Positions 8,233 to 15,275 of a DNA stretch of 43,723 nucleotides are shown piece after piece. Source of the stretch: Clostridium sp. CAG:568. Its GTDB lineage: Bacteria; Bacillota_I; Bacilli_A; RFN20; CAG-288. The stretch spans positions 1 through 43,723 of the forward strand of contig FR878745.1 in assembly GCA_000434395.1 (NCBI GenBank), written 5' to 3'. The translations under genes and the position numbers were made by a program. Within the stretch, counting starts at the first letter, position 1, and every line of letters begins with the position of its first letter. The notes below the pieces were generated by a model. That model had not been told where the DNA came from. It saw only the letters and a list, made by a program, of their open reading frames with translations, and did no database searches.

Positions 8233-8247
8233 ATGTTTTCCTCCGTG

Positions 8248-9330
8248 TTATTTAACTGAATCGTGTTCGACATCTTCTACTTTAGTCTTATCGTTTTTGC
8301 CTATTCTATCTACGACCATAGGAGTCTCCTTTGGCAGTATCGAGAATGAACGAGTGATTTCAAGCAATGATTGATAAACTGTATTGATTGCTTCACATTG
8401 TGTTTCGAGCAATCTATCATCTAGTTTATCTTTCAAGGGTCGTAAGAAATTGAATTTTGTTTCTGCTAGGAATATTGACAAAGTGTTGTTATTAGACGTT
8501 ATGAGGATACCACTTTTTGTTAAAGCATGTATCTTAGTTAACTCATTTACCATGTTTTCTTCTAACAAATTAGCAAATTCTTGATTTTTCAAATCGGTGC
8601 AGGCTATGAAAGGAACATTCTTTGGATTACTCGACAATCCATAAGTGGAAATTTTTTTGCCGTTATGAACTTTGTAAGGAGTGATTCCATAAGATCTAAA
8701 TTGAACATAGCCAATGGATTTTGGTTGTGATAATTGAGTAACAAAGATCACACCGTTTTTTCTTTTTCCATCTTCTACATATTCGATTTGTTGGATGTCA
8801 TAACTCATGACATCTGATGCCATGGTGATGAAATATTTCTTATTGACGTTTTTCAGCGCTATTTGCTTATAGAGCTCTTGGTCATTGGAGGTATCGGTAG
8901 AATCAATTTTTATTGAATCCAATCCTATCTCTTCTTTTACCATTGCTTTTAAACTTCTAGATTCAATTTCATTGGATTTCTTTTCATTCTTTTTCAAGAA
9001 GAATCTAGAGAATACTATTGCAGCAAAAATTGCTAACAGAATAACCCCGATTAAAATTAACCATCTTCCCAACATTCCTTCTATTTTAAAATCGAAGGAT
9101 AGTGCTTTAGATGTATCAAAATATGGGAAATTTTTCAAAGCTTCAAATGCAGGTGAAATTTTGTCTCCATATCCTTCTCCTAGAATTGCTAAAACAATCC
9201 AAATGATATAAAGGACTACCACCACTAATCCACAACCGATTCCGCCCCAAATAGAGCTCTTGTAAAGCTTTTGTCTAAATTCTATAAGTTCTATTGTAGA
9301 ATGGGCTGTCTTTTTATCTTTTTTAGCCAT
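8248..9330 (-). CDS. hypothetical membrane protein with two N-terminal transmembrane segments
   Basis: I do not recognise this 360-residue protein. It has a short basic N-terminus, hydrophobic segments at about residues 30-52 and 89-111, then a charged linker and a soluble C-terminal domain of about 230 residues, probably cytoplasmic. The layout resembles membrane-anchored proteins of DUF3137 type, but this is only an impression. It is the first gene of a minus-strand pair with the half-length glycogen-synthase-like gene. Its AAAGGA ribosome site is well placed, and it diverges from the HEPN-like gene at 9476. Confidence 0.7.
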   Translation of the reverse strand: MAKKDKKTAHSTIELIEFRQKLYKSSIWGGIGCGLVVVVLYIIWIVLAILGEGYGDKISPAFEALKNFPYFDTSKALSFDFKIEGMLGRWLILIGVILLAIFAAIVFSRFFLKKNEKKSNEIESRSLKAMVKEEIGLDSIKIDSTDTSNDQELYKQIALKNVNKKYFITMASDVMSYDIQQIEYVEDGKRKNGVIFVTQLSQPKSIGYVQFRSYGITPYKVHNGKKISTYGLSSNPKNVPFIACTDLKNQEFANLLEENMVNELTKIHALTKSGILITSNNNTLSIFLAETKFNFLRPLKDKLDDRLLETQCEAINTVYQSLLEITRSFSILPKETPMVVDRIGKNDKTKVEDVEHDSVK

Positions 9331-9461
9331 TTTCTAATCCTTTCAACAATATTAACGCGAACTTCAATACCAACAAATTATATACTTTATTGACTAATTG
9401 CTTAACATTAATATTAATATTAAACTTAAAAAACCACAAACTTTATTTATTACTTAGAGTT

Positions 9462-9467
9462 TATACT
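9462..9467 (+). promoter_or_regulatory. -10 box placed for a leaderless transcript of the HEPN-like gene
   Basis: TATACT ends eight bases before the ATG at 9476, so transcription would start at or next to the start codon. No Shine-Dalgarno-like sequence is visible between them. No good -35 box is seen about 17 bases upstream, which weakens the call. The preceding 408-423 part of this kilobase (9408-9423) is a 16-base TTAATATTAATATTAA palindrome. Confidence 0.35.
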
Positions 9468-9475
9468 AAATAGAA

Positions 9476-10114
9476 ATGAATAAGAGTAATAGAAAATTCC
9501 CTCAAGTAAAAGAACTTAGCAGAAGAAAGAAAGCGAAGAAATATAAGAGGGTAAACCCAAAAACTAGAAGTGAAAGAAAGGTGGAAGTTAAGCACCTCAT
9601 TTTGAATAAGCCAGAAAAGAAGTTGACTGAAGATGATCTCACCGGAATGATGAAAATAAGGTATCTTCTCGGTAAGATTTTTGAGACTGTTCAATATTTG
9701 GAATATAACTTGTCTTTGCTTTTAAGATATTCCATGATTTATAGAGAAATGAAGAAGAATTCGACTTCTTTAAATGAAATTAAAATTAAAAGTATTTCTT
9801 CTAGAGTTGATAAACAATTAAAGGATGCTAAAGTCGATTTTCAAACTTTTGGTAATTTAATCTCTACTTTGAGTGAAAATAATGTTTTGGAGAAGAAAGA
9901 TTTAGATGAACTAGAAGATCTTCTTCAAACCAGAAATACATTAGCCCATCAATATTTTAAAAAGAACAAATTTGAAGAGCAAGAAAACAATAAAGCCTTC
10001 CTCGATGGTCAATCTAACTACTTACTCCATATACAAAACAGAGTTAAGAATTTGAACGATCGAATTTGCTCTCAACTCAACTTTTTGGCTTTGCAAATAG
10101 CAAAGATTAAATAA
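9476..10114 (+). CDS. hypothetical protein with a HEPN-like RX4HXY motif
   Basis: The 212-residue protein has a strongly basic first 40 residues and then an all-helical body. Residues 153-160 read RNTLAHQY, which fits the R-X4-H-X-Y pattern that marks HEPN ribonucleases such as HepT of HEPN-MNT toxin-antitoxin pairs. Family knowledge: the Arg and His act in RNA cleavage or in substrate handling. No MNT nucleotidyltransferase or other antitoxin is next to it. Upstream is a divergent membrane gene and downstream is cysS, 59 bases away. Without a fold comparison the HEPN call is tentative; the motif could arise by chance in a helical protein. The gene seems to lack a ribosome site. Confidence 0.6.
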   Translation: MNKSNRKFPQVKELSRRKKAKKYKRVNPKTRSERKVEVKHLILNKPEKKLTEDDLTGMMKIRYLLGKIFETVQYLEYNLSLLLRYSMIYREMKKNSTSLNEIKIKSISSRVDKQLKDAKVDFQTFGNLISTLSENNVLEKKDLDELEDLLQTRNTLAHQYFKKNKFEEQENNKAFLDGQSNYLLHIQNRVKNLNDRICSQLNFLALQIAKIK

Positions 10115-10173
10115 TTATCTTTCTTTCTTATTGTTTGAAGTTTAAAATAATAAGGCATTTTTAGGAGGCTTTT

Positions 10174-11532
10174 ATGTCTGTTACTAAGAAAATCAAGATT
10201 TTTGATACTGCAGCTGGAAAAGTGGTCGATTTAGTGGTTCAAAAGAAAGATGAATTTTCGATGTATTACTGTGGACCTACAGTTTATAACTATGTTCATT
10301 TAGGAAACATGAGACCAGTTGTAGTCTTTGATGTCTTCAGTAGACTTTTAAAAGAGGTCGGATATTCTATAAAGGTTGTTTCTAACTATACTGATATAGA
10401 TGACAAGATTATCAACGAAGCTTTAAAAGAAGGGAAGACTGAAAAAGAGTTGACTGATTTCTATATCCAAGCTTATGAAGATTGTTTGGACAAATTGAAT
10501 CTTATGCCGTTGTTTGATCATCCAAGAGTTTCTAATTGGATGACTAGAATCGGTGATTTCATAAAAGTCTTAATGAATAAAGGATTCGCTTATCAAGTCG
10601 GAGGCGATGTTTACTTTAGAGTAGGAAATGTTGCCGATTATGGTTCTCTTTCAAAGACAGTCTTAGAAAACAACCAAGCTGGAAGTAGAATTGATGTAAA
10701 CACTAATAAAGAAAATCCAGGTGATTTCGCTTTGTGGAAAGTGACTGATGATCAAGGAATTAAGTTCGATTCTCCTTTTGGAAAAGGAAGACCTGGATGG
10801 CATACTGAATGTGTAGTGATGATAAAGTCTGTGTTCAATCAACCCATGGTCGATGTTCATGGCGGTGGATTCGACTTGAAATTCCCTCATCACGAAAACG
10901 AAAGAGCTCAATCTATTGCATATGATGGAACTCCATTAGCTAAGTATTGGATGCATGTCGGATTTTTGACAGCGGCTGGCGGGGTTAAGATGTCGAAGAG
11001 TCTAGGAAATGTTGTTCTGGCTAAAGACTTTTTGGCTAAATATTCAGGAAATGTCATGAGATTGTTCTTCTATCAATCTCATTATCGTGCTCCTATCGCT
11101 TTTTCTGAGGAAGCAATACAGAAAGCTTTGAATGATGAAGCAAAATATAGAAGTACAATACAAAAATTGAATTATAGATTGCAAAGATATTATCCTAATT
11201 TTCAAACTACATTGGATGATGATATCGTAAATAAATTTGTCGATTGTTTAAGCGATGATTTAAATATCGCAAATGCAATTACAGTGTTGGAAGGCGAAAT
11301 CAAAGGTGCTTTAAGTTTATTGAGAAGACCGATTCCAGATGAAGCACAATTGTCTAAAGTGTTTGGTACTCTTTTAAAGCTGTATGATTTGTTGGGATTG
11401 AAATTTGATCTTCCAAAATTGACCGATGAAGATTTGGAACTCTTGAAGAAGTACGATAAAGCTAAGGAACAAAAAGATTTTGCTACATCAGATATCCTTC
11501 GCAAGGAATTGATGGATAAAAATCTTCTATAA
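10174..11532 (+). CDS. cysS: cysteinyl-tRNA synthetase
   Basis: This class I synthetase charges tRNA-Cys. The protein has 452 residues. The HIGH motif reads HLGN (42-45) and KMSKS is at 272-276. Zinc ligands expected from the E. coli enzyme are present: C33, C213, and H239/E243 in PHHENE. The C-terminal helical DALR region is intact, but the last residues stop at KELMDKNLL. This is about ten residues short of the usual end, which should matter little. The AGGAGG ribosome site is ideal. It is followed after nine bases by the exonuclease III gene, so they share a transcript. No T-box leader is present upstream. Confidence 0.97.
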   Translation: MSVTKKIKIFDTAAGKVVDLVVQKKDEFSMYYCGPTVYNYVHLGNMRPVVVFDVFSRLLKEVGYSIKVVSNYTDIDDKIINEALKEGKTEKELTDFYIQAYEDCLDKLNLMPLFDHPRVSNWMTRIGDFIKVLMNKGFAYQVGGDVYFRVGNVADYGSLSKTVLENNQAGSRIDVNTNKENPGDFALWKVTDDQGIKFDSPFGKGRPGWHTECVVMIKSVFNQPMVDVHGGGFDLKFPHHENERAQSIAYDGTPLAKYWMHVGFLTAAGGVKMSKSLGNVVLAKDFLAKYSGNVMRLFFYQSHYRAPIAFSEEAIQKALNDEAKYRSTIQKLNYRLQRYYPNFQTTLDDDIVNKFVDCLSDDLNIANAITVLEGEIKGALSLLRRPIPDEAQLSKVFGTLLKLYDLLGLKFDLPKLTDEDLELLKKYDKAKEQKDFATSDILRKELMDKNLL

Positions 11533-11541
11533 GGATTTCCC

Positions 11542-12309
11542 ATGAAATATTGTTCTTTTAATGTAAATAGCATCCGCGCTATCCAAGAAAAGATGGATTT
11601 AAAAGAAGTCTTTTCAAAGCTAGCTTTGGATGTGATTGGAATCGAAGAGACCAAGATGTCCACCGATGATCCGGATAAATTTCCTTTGAAGATGGATGGT
11701 TATCATTTCTATGAGACAATTTCTAAAGTAAAGAAAGGTTATTCGGGAGTTGCCGTCTTTTCTAAAGAAGAGCCATTAAGCGTTCATTATGGTTTAATCG
11801 ATGGTAAATACGATGAAGAAGGTAGAGCGATAACTTTAGAATTTGAGGATTTGTATTTTGTTTGTCTATATGTTCCAAATTCTGGCGAGGGGTTAAAACG
11901 CTTGCCTTTTAGAATGGAATTCCAAAAAGATTTAGAAAGATATTTGGCCTTTCTTCAAGCAAAGAAACCTGTAGTTCTAACAGGTGATTTAAATGTTGCA
12001 AAAGAAGATATAGATATAAAGAACCCAGCATCTAATCATCAAAATGCAGGTTTTACTGATGAGGAAAGAGAGGCGATGAGACATCTTCTCTCTTCTTGTG
12101 ATATGGTCGATACTTTCAGATTGCTTCATCCCGATGAAGTGAAATATTCATGGTGGTCTTATAGATTTAAGGCTAGAGAAAGAAATGCTGGATGGAGAAT
12201 AGACTATTTCTTAGTTTCTTCTTGCTTAAAAGATAAAGTAAAGGAATCTGAAATTTTAAATGATGTGATGGGTAGCGATCATTGCCCAGTCACTTTGGAG
12301 CTATTATGA
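11542..12309 (+). CDS. xth: exodeoxyribonuclease III / AP endonuclease
   Basis: The 255-residue protein belongs to the EEP metal-dependent phosphoesterase fold. Visible family motifs are FNVNSIRA at residues 6-13, IGIEETKM around 32-39 with the metal-binding glutamate, YVPNSG, LTGDLNVAKEDID with the catalytic Asp-Asn pair, WRIDYFLVS and the terminal GSDHCPV. These enzymes cut DNA beside abasic sites and remove 3' blocking groups in base-excision repair. It follows cysS closely and overlaps the next gene by four bases (ATGA), so translation is probably coupled. Confidence 0.95.
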   Translation: MKYCSFNVNSIRAIQEKMDLKEVFSKLALDVIGIEETKMSTDDPDKFPLKMDGYHFYETISKVKKGYSGVAVFSKEEPLSVHYGLIDGKYDEEGRAITLEFEDLYFVCLYVPNSGEGLKRLPFRMEFQKDLERYLAFLQAKKPVVLTGDLNVAKEDIDIKNPASNHQNAGFTDEEREAMRHLLSSCDMVDTFRLLHPDEVKYSWWSYRFKARERNAGWRIDYFLVSSCLKDKVKESEILNDVMGSDHCPVTLELL

Positions 12310-13415
12310 AAATTGAATTTGATAAAAAAGCTGAAGATTTATTTGAAAAGATTTGTCTTAGAAGAGACGATTCTTTGACCGCCTCTGATTTCTACAACGC
12401 ATTTCTTCAAGAAAATTATGCTGACTTGACTTCATTAGATTTAAAAACTATGTCAAAAGAGAATGGAATATCTCTTTCACAAGCCTATTTTTCTTCCTTA
12501 CTTCAGGATATAGGTGCCACAATTTCTGATTTAGGTACTTCTTTGAGGAATAATAGATTGGAAATTGTGCATGAATTGGATTCTAAGACATATTCATGCA
12601 ATGCTTATTTAAAGAATGTTAATCCTTTAAAAGCTAAACAAGGCAGTTTATCTTTGATAAAAAACACTTTCTTGCCATATGAAGGTTTTATTTATAAGGA
12701 TGTTGAAGCTTCTAAAGAAGACTATTATTCTGAAATTAATCATCTAGGTTTCTTCTCTCAAGCTTTTGATTATTTAGAGTTGGTCGATAAAGAAAGAATT
12801 TGGATGAGTATCACTCCTTATGAGATTGAGACGATGAAATCTTCTATCGCTAAGGCAAAAGGTAAAGTTGTGACCTTCGGATTGGGATTGGGTTATTTCG
12901 CCTATATGTGTCTTCAAAAAGAAGATGTTGATGAAGTAACTGTTATTGATAATAATGAAACGATTATCAATCTTTTCAATAAGAATATTTATCCTTTCTT
13001 CAATCATAAAAATAAGTTTAATATTATTAAAGCTGATGCTTATTCATTCTTGAAATCTAAGGATATTCAAAAATATGATTATTTGTTCATCGATCTTTAT
13101 CATGACGAAAATGACGGACTTCCTTTCTATTTGAATATGAAGAAAGAGATTCCATCTTCCTTAAATTATGATTTTTGGATTGAAAATTCATTTATTGTGT
13201 ATATCAGAAGAATAATGATTGCTTTGATTGAAGAATGCTTGGATGGCTCTAAGGATTCGGATTATTTAAATCCAAAATCAATCGAGGACAAATTGTTCAG
13301 TGGAATTTATGATTTGACTAAAGATGTTGAATTGAAAGACAGTGATAGTTTGCTCGAATTCTTGTCCGATGATAACATCAGAAATATTGCTAAAAAGTGG
13401 TCTTTAGCCATGTAA
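12306..13415 (+). CDS. SAM-dependent methyltransferase-like protein, spermidine-synthase-type fold
   Basis: The 369-residue protein has an N-terminal region of about 180 residues without clear homology. A Rossmann domain follows. Its glycine loop is FGLGLGYFAY (191-200), an acidic residue after beta-2 is in VTVIDNN (around 215), and YDYLFIDLY lies near 255. This is the nucleotide-binding layout of SAM methyltransferases and polyamine synthases; the acceptor is unknown. A short helical C-terminal part follows. The start at 12306 overlaps the xth stop in an ATGA junction; an in-frame ATG at 12282 lies within xth and is rejected. No terminator is evident before the next promoter. Confidence 0.75.
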   Translation: MKIEFDKKAEDLFEKICLRRDDSLTASDFYNAFLQENYADLTSLDLKTMSKENGISLSQAYFSSLLQDIGATISDLGTSLRNNRLEIVHELDSKTYSCNAYLKNVNPLKAKQGSLSLIKNTFLPYEGFIYKDVEASKEDYYSEINHLGFFSQAFDYLELVDKERIWMSITPYEIETMKSSIAKAKGKVVTFGLGLGYFAYMCLQKEDVDEVTVIDNNETIINLFNKNIYPFFNHKNKFNIIKADAYSFLKSKDIQKYDYLFIDLYHDENDGLPFYLNMKKEIPSSLNYDFWIENSFIVYIRRIMIALIEECLDGSKDSDYLNPKSIEDKLFSGIYDLTKDVELKDSDSLLEFLSDDNIRNIAKKWSLAM

Positions 13416-13475
13416 GCCTTTCCAGAAAAATGCTATAAAACCTCAATTTTATTCGATTTTCATTGCTTACATTTT

Positions 13476-13502
13476 ATGAAAATGGTTGACACTCATTTTC
13501 AT
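13476..13502. promoter_or_regulatory. candidate operator: 9-bp inverted repeat over the -35 box
   Basis: ATGAAAATG (13476-13484) and CATTTTCAT (13494-13502) are perfect inverted repeats separated by nine bases that hold the TTGACA -35 box. A dimeric repressor bound here would block RNA polymerase. The half-sites lack the central CG of cre, so a regulator other than the LacI-type protein, or an unusual autoregulatory site, is possible. Confidence 0.6.
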
Positions 13503-13513
13503 AGCTTTATAAT
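13486..13513 (+). promoter_or_regulatory. strong promoter of the LacI/CcpA-type regulator gene
   Basis: TTGACA (13486-13491) and TATAAT (13508-13513) are perfect consensus hexamers with a 16-base spacer. Transcription should begin near 13520, leaving a leader of about 48 bases with AAAGGAGG at 13547-13554. Confidence 0.85.
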
Positions 13514-13567
13514 ATTTTAGAATATAATCGTTCATTCTAGCTTTATAAAGGAGGATTTTCAAAATTT

Positions 13568-14611
13568 ATGGAAAACGACAACATGAATGGTGGAAACAAC
13601 AGCGGTATAAAGGAGAGAGTAACTATCTATGTAGTTGCCCAAGCAGCTGATGTTTCTTTGGCTACTGTTTCTCGTGTCATCAATCATCGCCCTAATGTCA
13701 CAAAAGAAACAAGAGAGAAGGTAGAGGCAGCAATTGCTAGATTGGGTTATAGACCTAGTGCTTTGGCTCAAGGTTTGGCAAGATCCAAGACCACTAACAT
13801 CGGTATCTTGATGCCTGACAACTTCTATGTCTATACTTCTAACATGCTCAATGGTATGGTCAAGGTTGCAAAGACCTATGGCTATCAGACAGACTTGTTC
13901 GTCACAGGACCTAACCAAAGCGATGCTATGAAGACAATTGAGAAATTGATTTCTTCTCATGTCGATGGAGCAGTCATCTACGATGATCAATTATCTACTG
14001 ATGAAATCATGACTATTCAAAACTACAAGATTCCTTTAATCATCATCGGACACGAGATGAAAGGAAATGCTCTCGGATCGATAGTTATGGATTATAAGAC
14101 TGCTTTGATTTCTTACTTGACAAAGCATTTCAATGAGAATACTGCAGAAGATATCGTCTTCTTGAAGAGTGAAGGAGATGGAATCTTGATGGAAGATCTT
14201 AGAGAGTCTGTAGCAAATTTCTGCAAAGACAAAAACATGAAGTTCTCCACACTTGATATCATAGATTCTTATAGCAGATTGTATGAAGAAAAGATGGGAG
14301 AGTTCATCGAACAAAATGGAAAGAAGGGACACTTCTTCATCGCTGCCCGTGACTCATTGGCAGCTGCTATCTGTAATTACTGCACAGATAACGGAATTTC
14401 CGTACCTGAAGATAATGAAGTAATGAGTATCATCGGAACAAAGTATTCTTCCATATGTCGTCCTCAAATCTCTTCAATGGATTTGGATATGGCTTGGGTT
14501 GGTCAAATCGCTATGCGTATGGTCACCAAACTTTTGGGAGATGGATTGGCTGAGGAAAATAAAGTTTGGAGATTCTCAACCAAAGTTATTGAACGTAATT
14601 CCACAAAGTAG
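13568..14611 (+). CDS. LacI-family transcriptional regulator, CcpA-like
   Basis: The protein has 347 residues. An unstructured start rich in Asn and Gly precedes the LacI-type helix-turn-helix (about residues 18-63). The recognition segment is VSLATVSRVIN, followed by GYRPSALAQGLAR, the hinge helix that enters the minor groove. This closely resembles CcpA, which binds cre sites to mediate carbon catabolite control; the remainder is a periplasmic-binding-protein-like effector domain. One oddity is IYVVA in place of the usual IYDVA. CcpA identity is inferred from the DNA-reading helix and cre-like sites in the window. Other LacI regulators cannot be excluded. The ribosome site is strong but 13 bases from the ATG. 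Confidence 0.87.
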   Translation: MENDNMNGGNNSGIKERVTIYVVAQAADVSLATVSRVINHRPNVTKETREKVEAAIARLGYRPSALAQGLARSKTTNIGILMPDNFYVYTSNMLNGMVKVAKTYGYQTDLFVTGPNQSDAMKTIEKLISSHVDGAVIYDDQLSTDEIMTIQNYKIPLIIIGHEMKGNALGSIVMDYKTALISYLTKHFNENTAEDIVFLKSEGDGILMEDLRESVANFCKDKNMKFSTLDIIDSYSRLYEEKMGEFIEQNGKKGHFFIAARDSLAAAICNYCTDNGISVPEDNEVMSIIGTKYSSICRPQISSMDLDMAWVGQIAMRMVTKLLGDGLAEENKVWRFSTKVIERNSTK

Positions 14612-14652
14612 AATTCCTCTAAATAATTGTTGTATAAATAGTTAATAGTCGC

Positions 14653-14681
14653 TTGTTTCTTTTTCCTCTTTATGCTAGAAT
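14653..14681 (+). promoter_or_regulatory. promoter of the rimP-nusA-infB-rbfA operon
   Basis: TTGTTT (14653-14658), a 17-base spacer and TAGAAT (14676-14681) preceded by TGC make an extended -10 promoter. The predicted start near 14688 gives an 80-base leader containing the GC-rich hairpin at 14724-14747. Confidence 0.65.
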
Positions 14682-14723
14682 TTTTGTGTTCTGAAAGGAA
14701 CAGGCACTAAATCGTAAGATCTA

Positions 14724-14750
14724 GGGCGAGCCCAGCGTGGCTCGCCCTTT
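14724..14750 (+). promoter_or_regulatory. GC-rich hairpin in the rimP leader, possible attenuator
   Basis: GGGCGAGCC (14724-14732), loop CAGCGT, and GGCTCGCCC (14739-14747) form a perfect 9-bp stem, followed by TTTCATTT. It stands out against AT-rich surroundings. It is 21 bases before rimP and inside the predicted leader. The U-tract is interrupted, so it could be a weak or regulated terminator, a NusA-responsive pause, or an mRNA-stabilising element. Its function is inferred only from position and shape. Confidence 0.6.
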
Positions 14751-14768
14751 CATTTAGGAAGGAGGAAT

Positions 14769-15230
14769 ATGAAAAAAACAGCACTACAAAAAGTAGAAGA
14801 AATAGCTAAGAAAATAGCTGATGAGTTAGGCTATCAACTCTATGGTGTCAGAGCCTATATGGAAGATGGTACTGAGTTTTTGGAAGTCTCTGTCGATAAG
14901 GATTATGCGATAACACTAGATCAAATTACCGTGTATTCCGATGCTCTCTCCCTAAAACTCGATGAAGTTGAGGAACTTGATTCCCCTTACACTTTGGATG
15001 TCACAAGCCCCGGAGCCGAAAGAGATTTCCCTAAGGAAGATTTGGGAAAGGTAATAGGATATTATATCGGTGTCAAGGCTGACAATATGAAAGAAAAAGA
15101 AGTGTTTGGAACTTTGGAAAGTTACGATGGAACGACTGTGGAGCTTAAAACTTTCATCAAAGGAAGAAAGAAAGTTTATAAGATTCCTTATTCAGACATT
15201 AAAAATTGTCGTTTCGTCATCAAGGCCTGA
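14769..15230 (+). CDS. rimP: ribosome maturation factor RimP
   Basis: The 153-residue protein has the two-domain RimP layout: an N-terminal alpha/beta domain ending in the family segment YTLDVTSPGAERDF, and a C-terminal SH3-like barrel (ADNMKEKEVFGTLESYDG and KVYKIPYSDIKN). RimP assists maturation of the 30S subunit. It is the first gene of the conserved rimP-nusA-infB-rbfA cluster and has an AGGAAGGAGG ribosome site. The gap to nusA is 45 bases. Length is normal for the family. Confidence 0.95.
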   Translation: MKKTALQKVEEIAKKIADELGYQLYGVRAYMEDGTEFLEVSVDKDYAITLDQITVYSDALSLKLDEVEELDSPYTLDVTSPGAERDFPKEDLGKVIGYYIGVKADNMKEKEVFGTLESYDGTTVELKTFIKGRKKVYKIPYSDIKNCRFVIKA

Positions 15231-15275
15231 ACCTTGAACTAATTATTTAAAGGAAAAATTTAAAGGATTTGTATT

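Noticed and set aside
9408..9423. TTAATATTAATATTAA palindrome in the divergent region
   Set aside because: It is fully A+T and repetitive, so self-complementarity is likely trivial; no operator can be argued.
10115..10173. Search for a T-box leader before cysS
   Set aside because: The gap is only 59 bases and has neither a T-box sequence nor a terminator hairpin.
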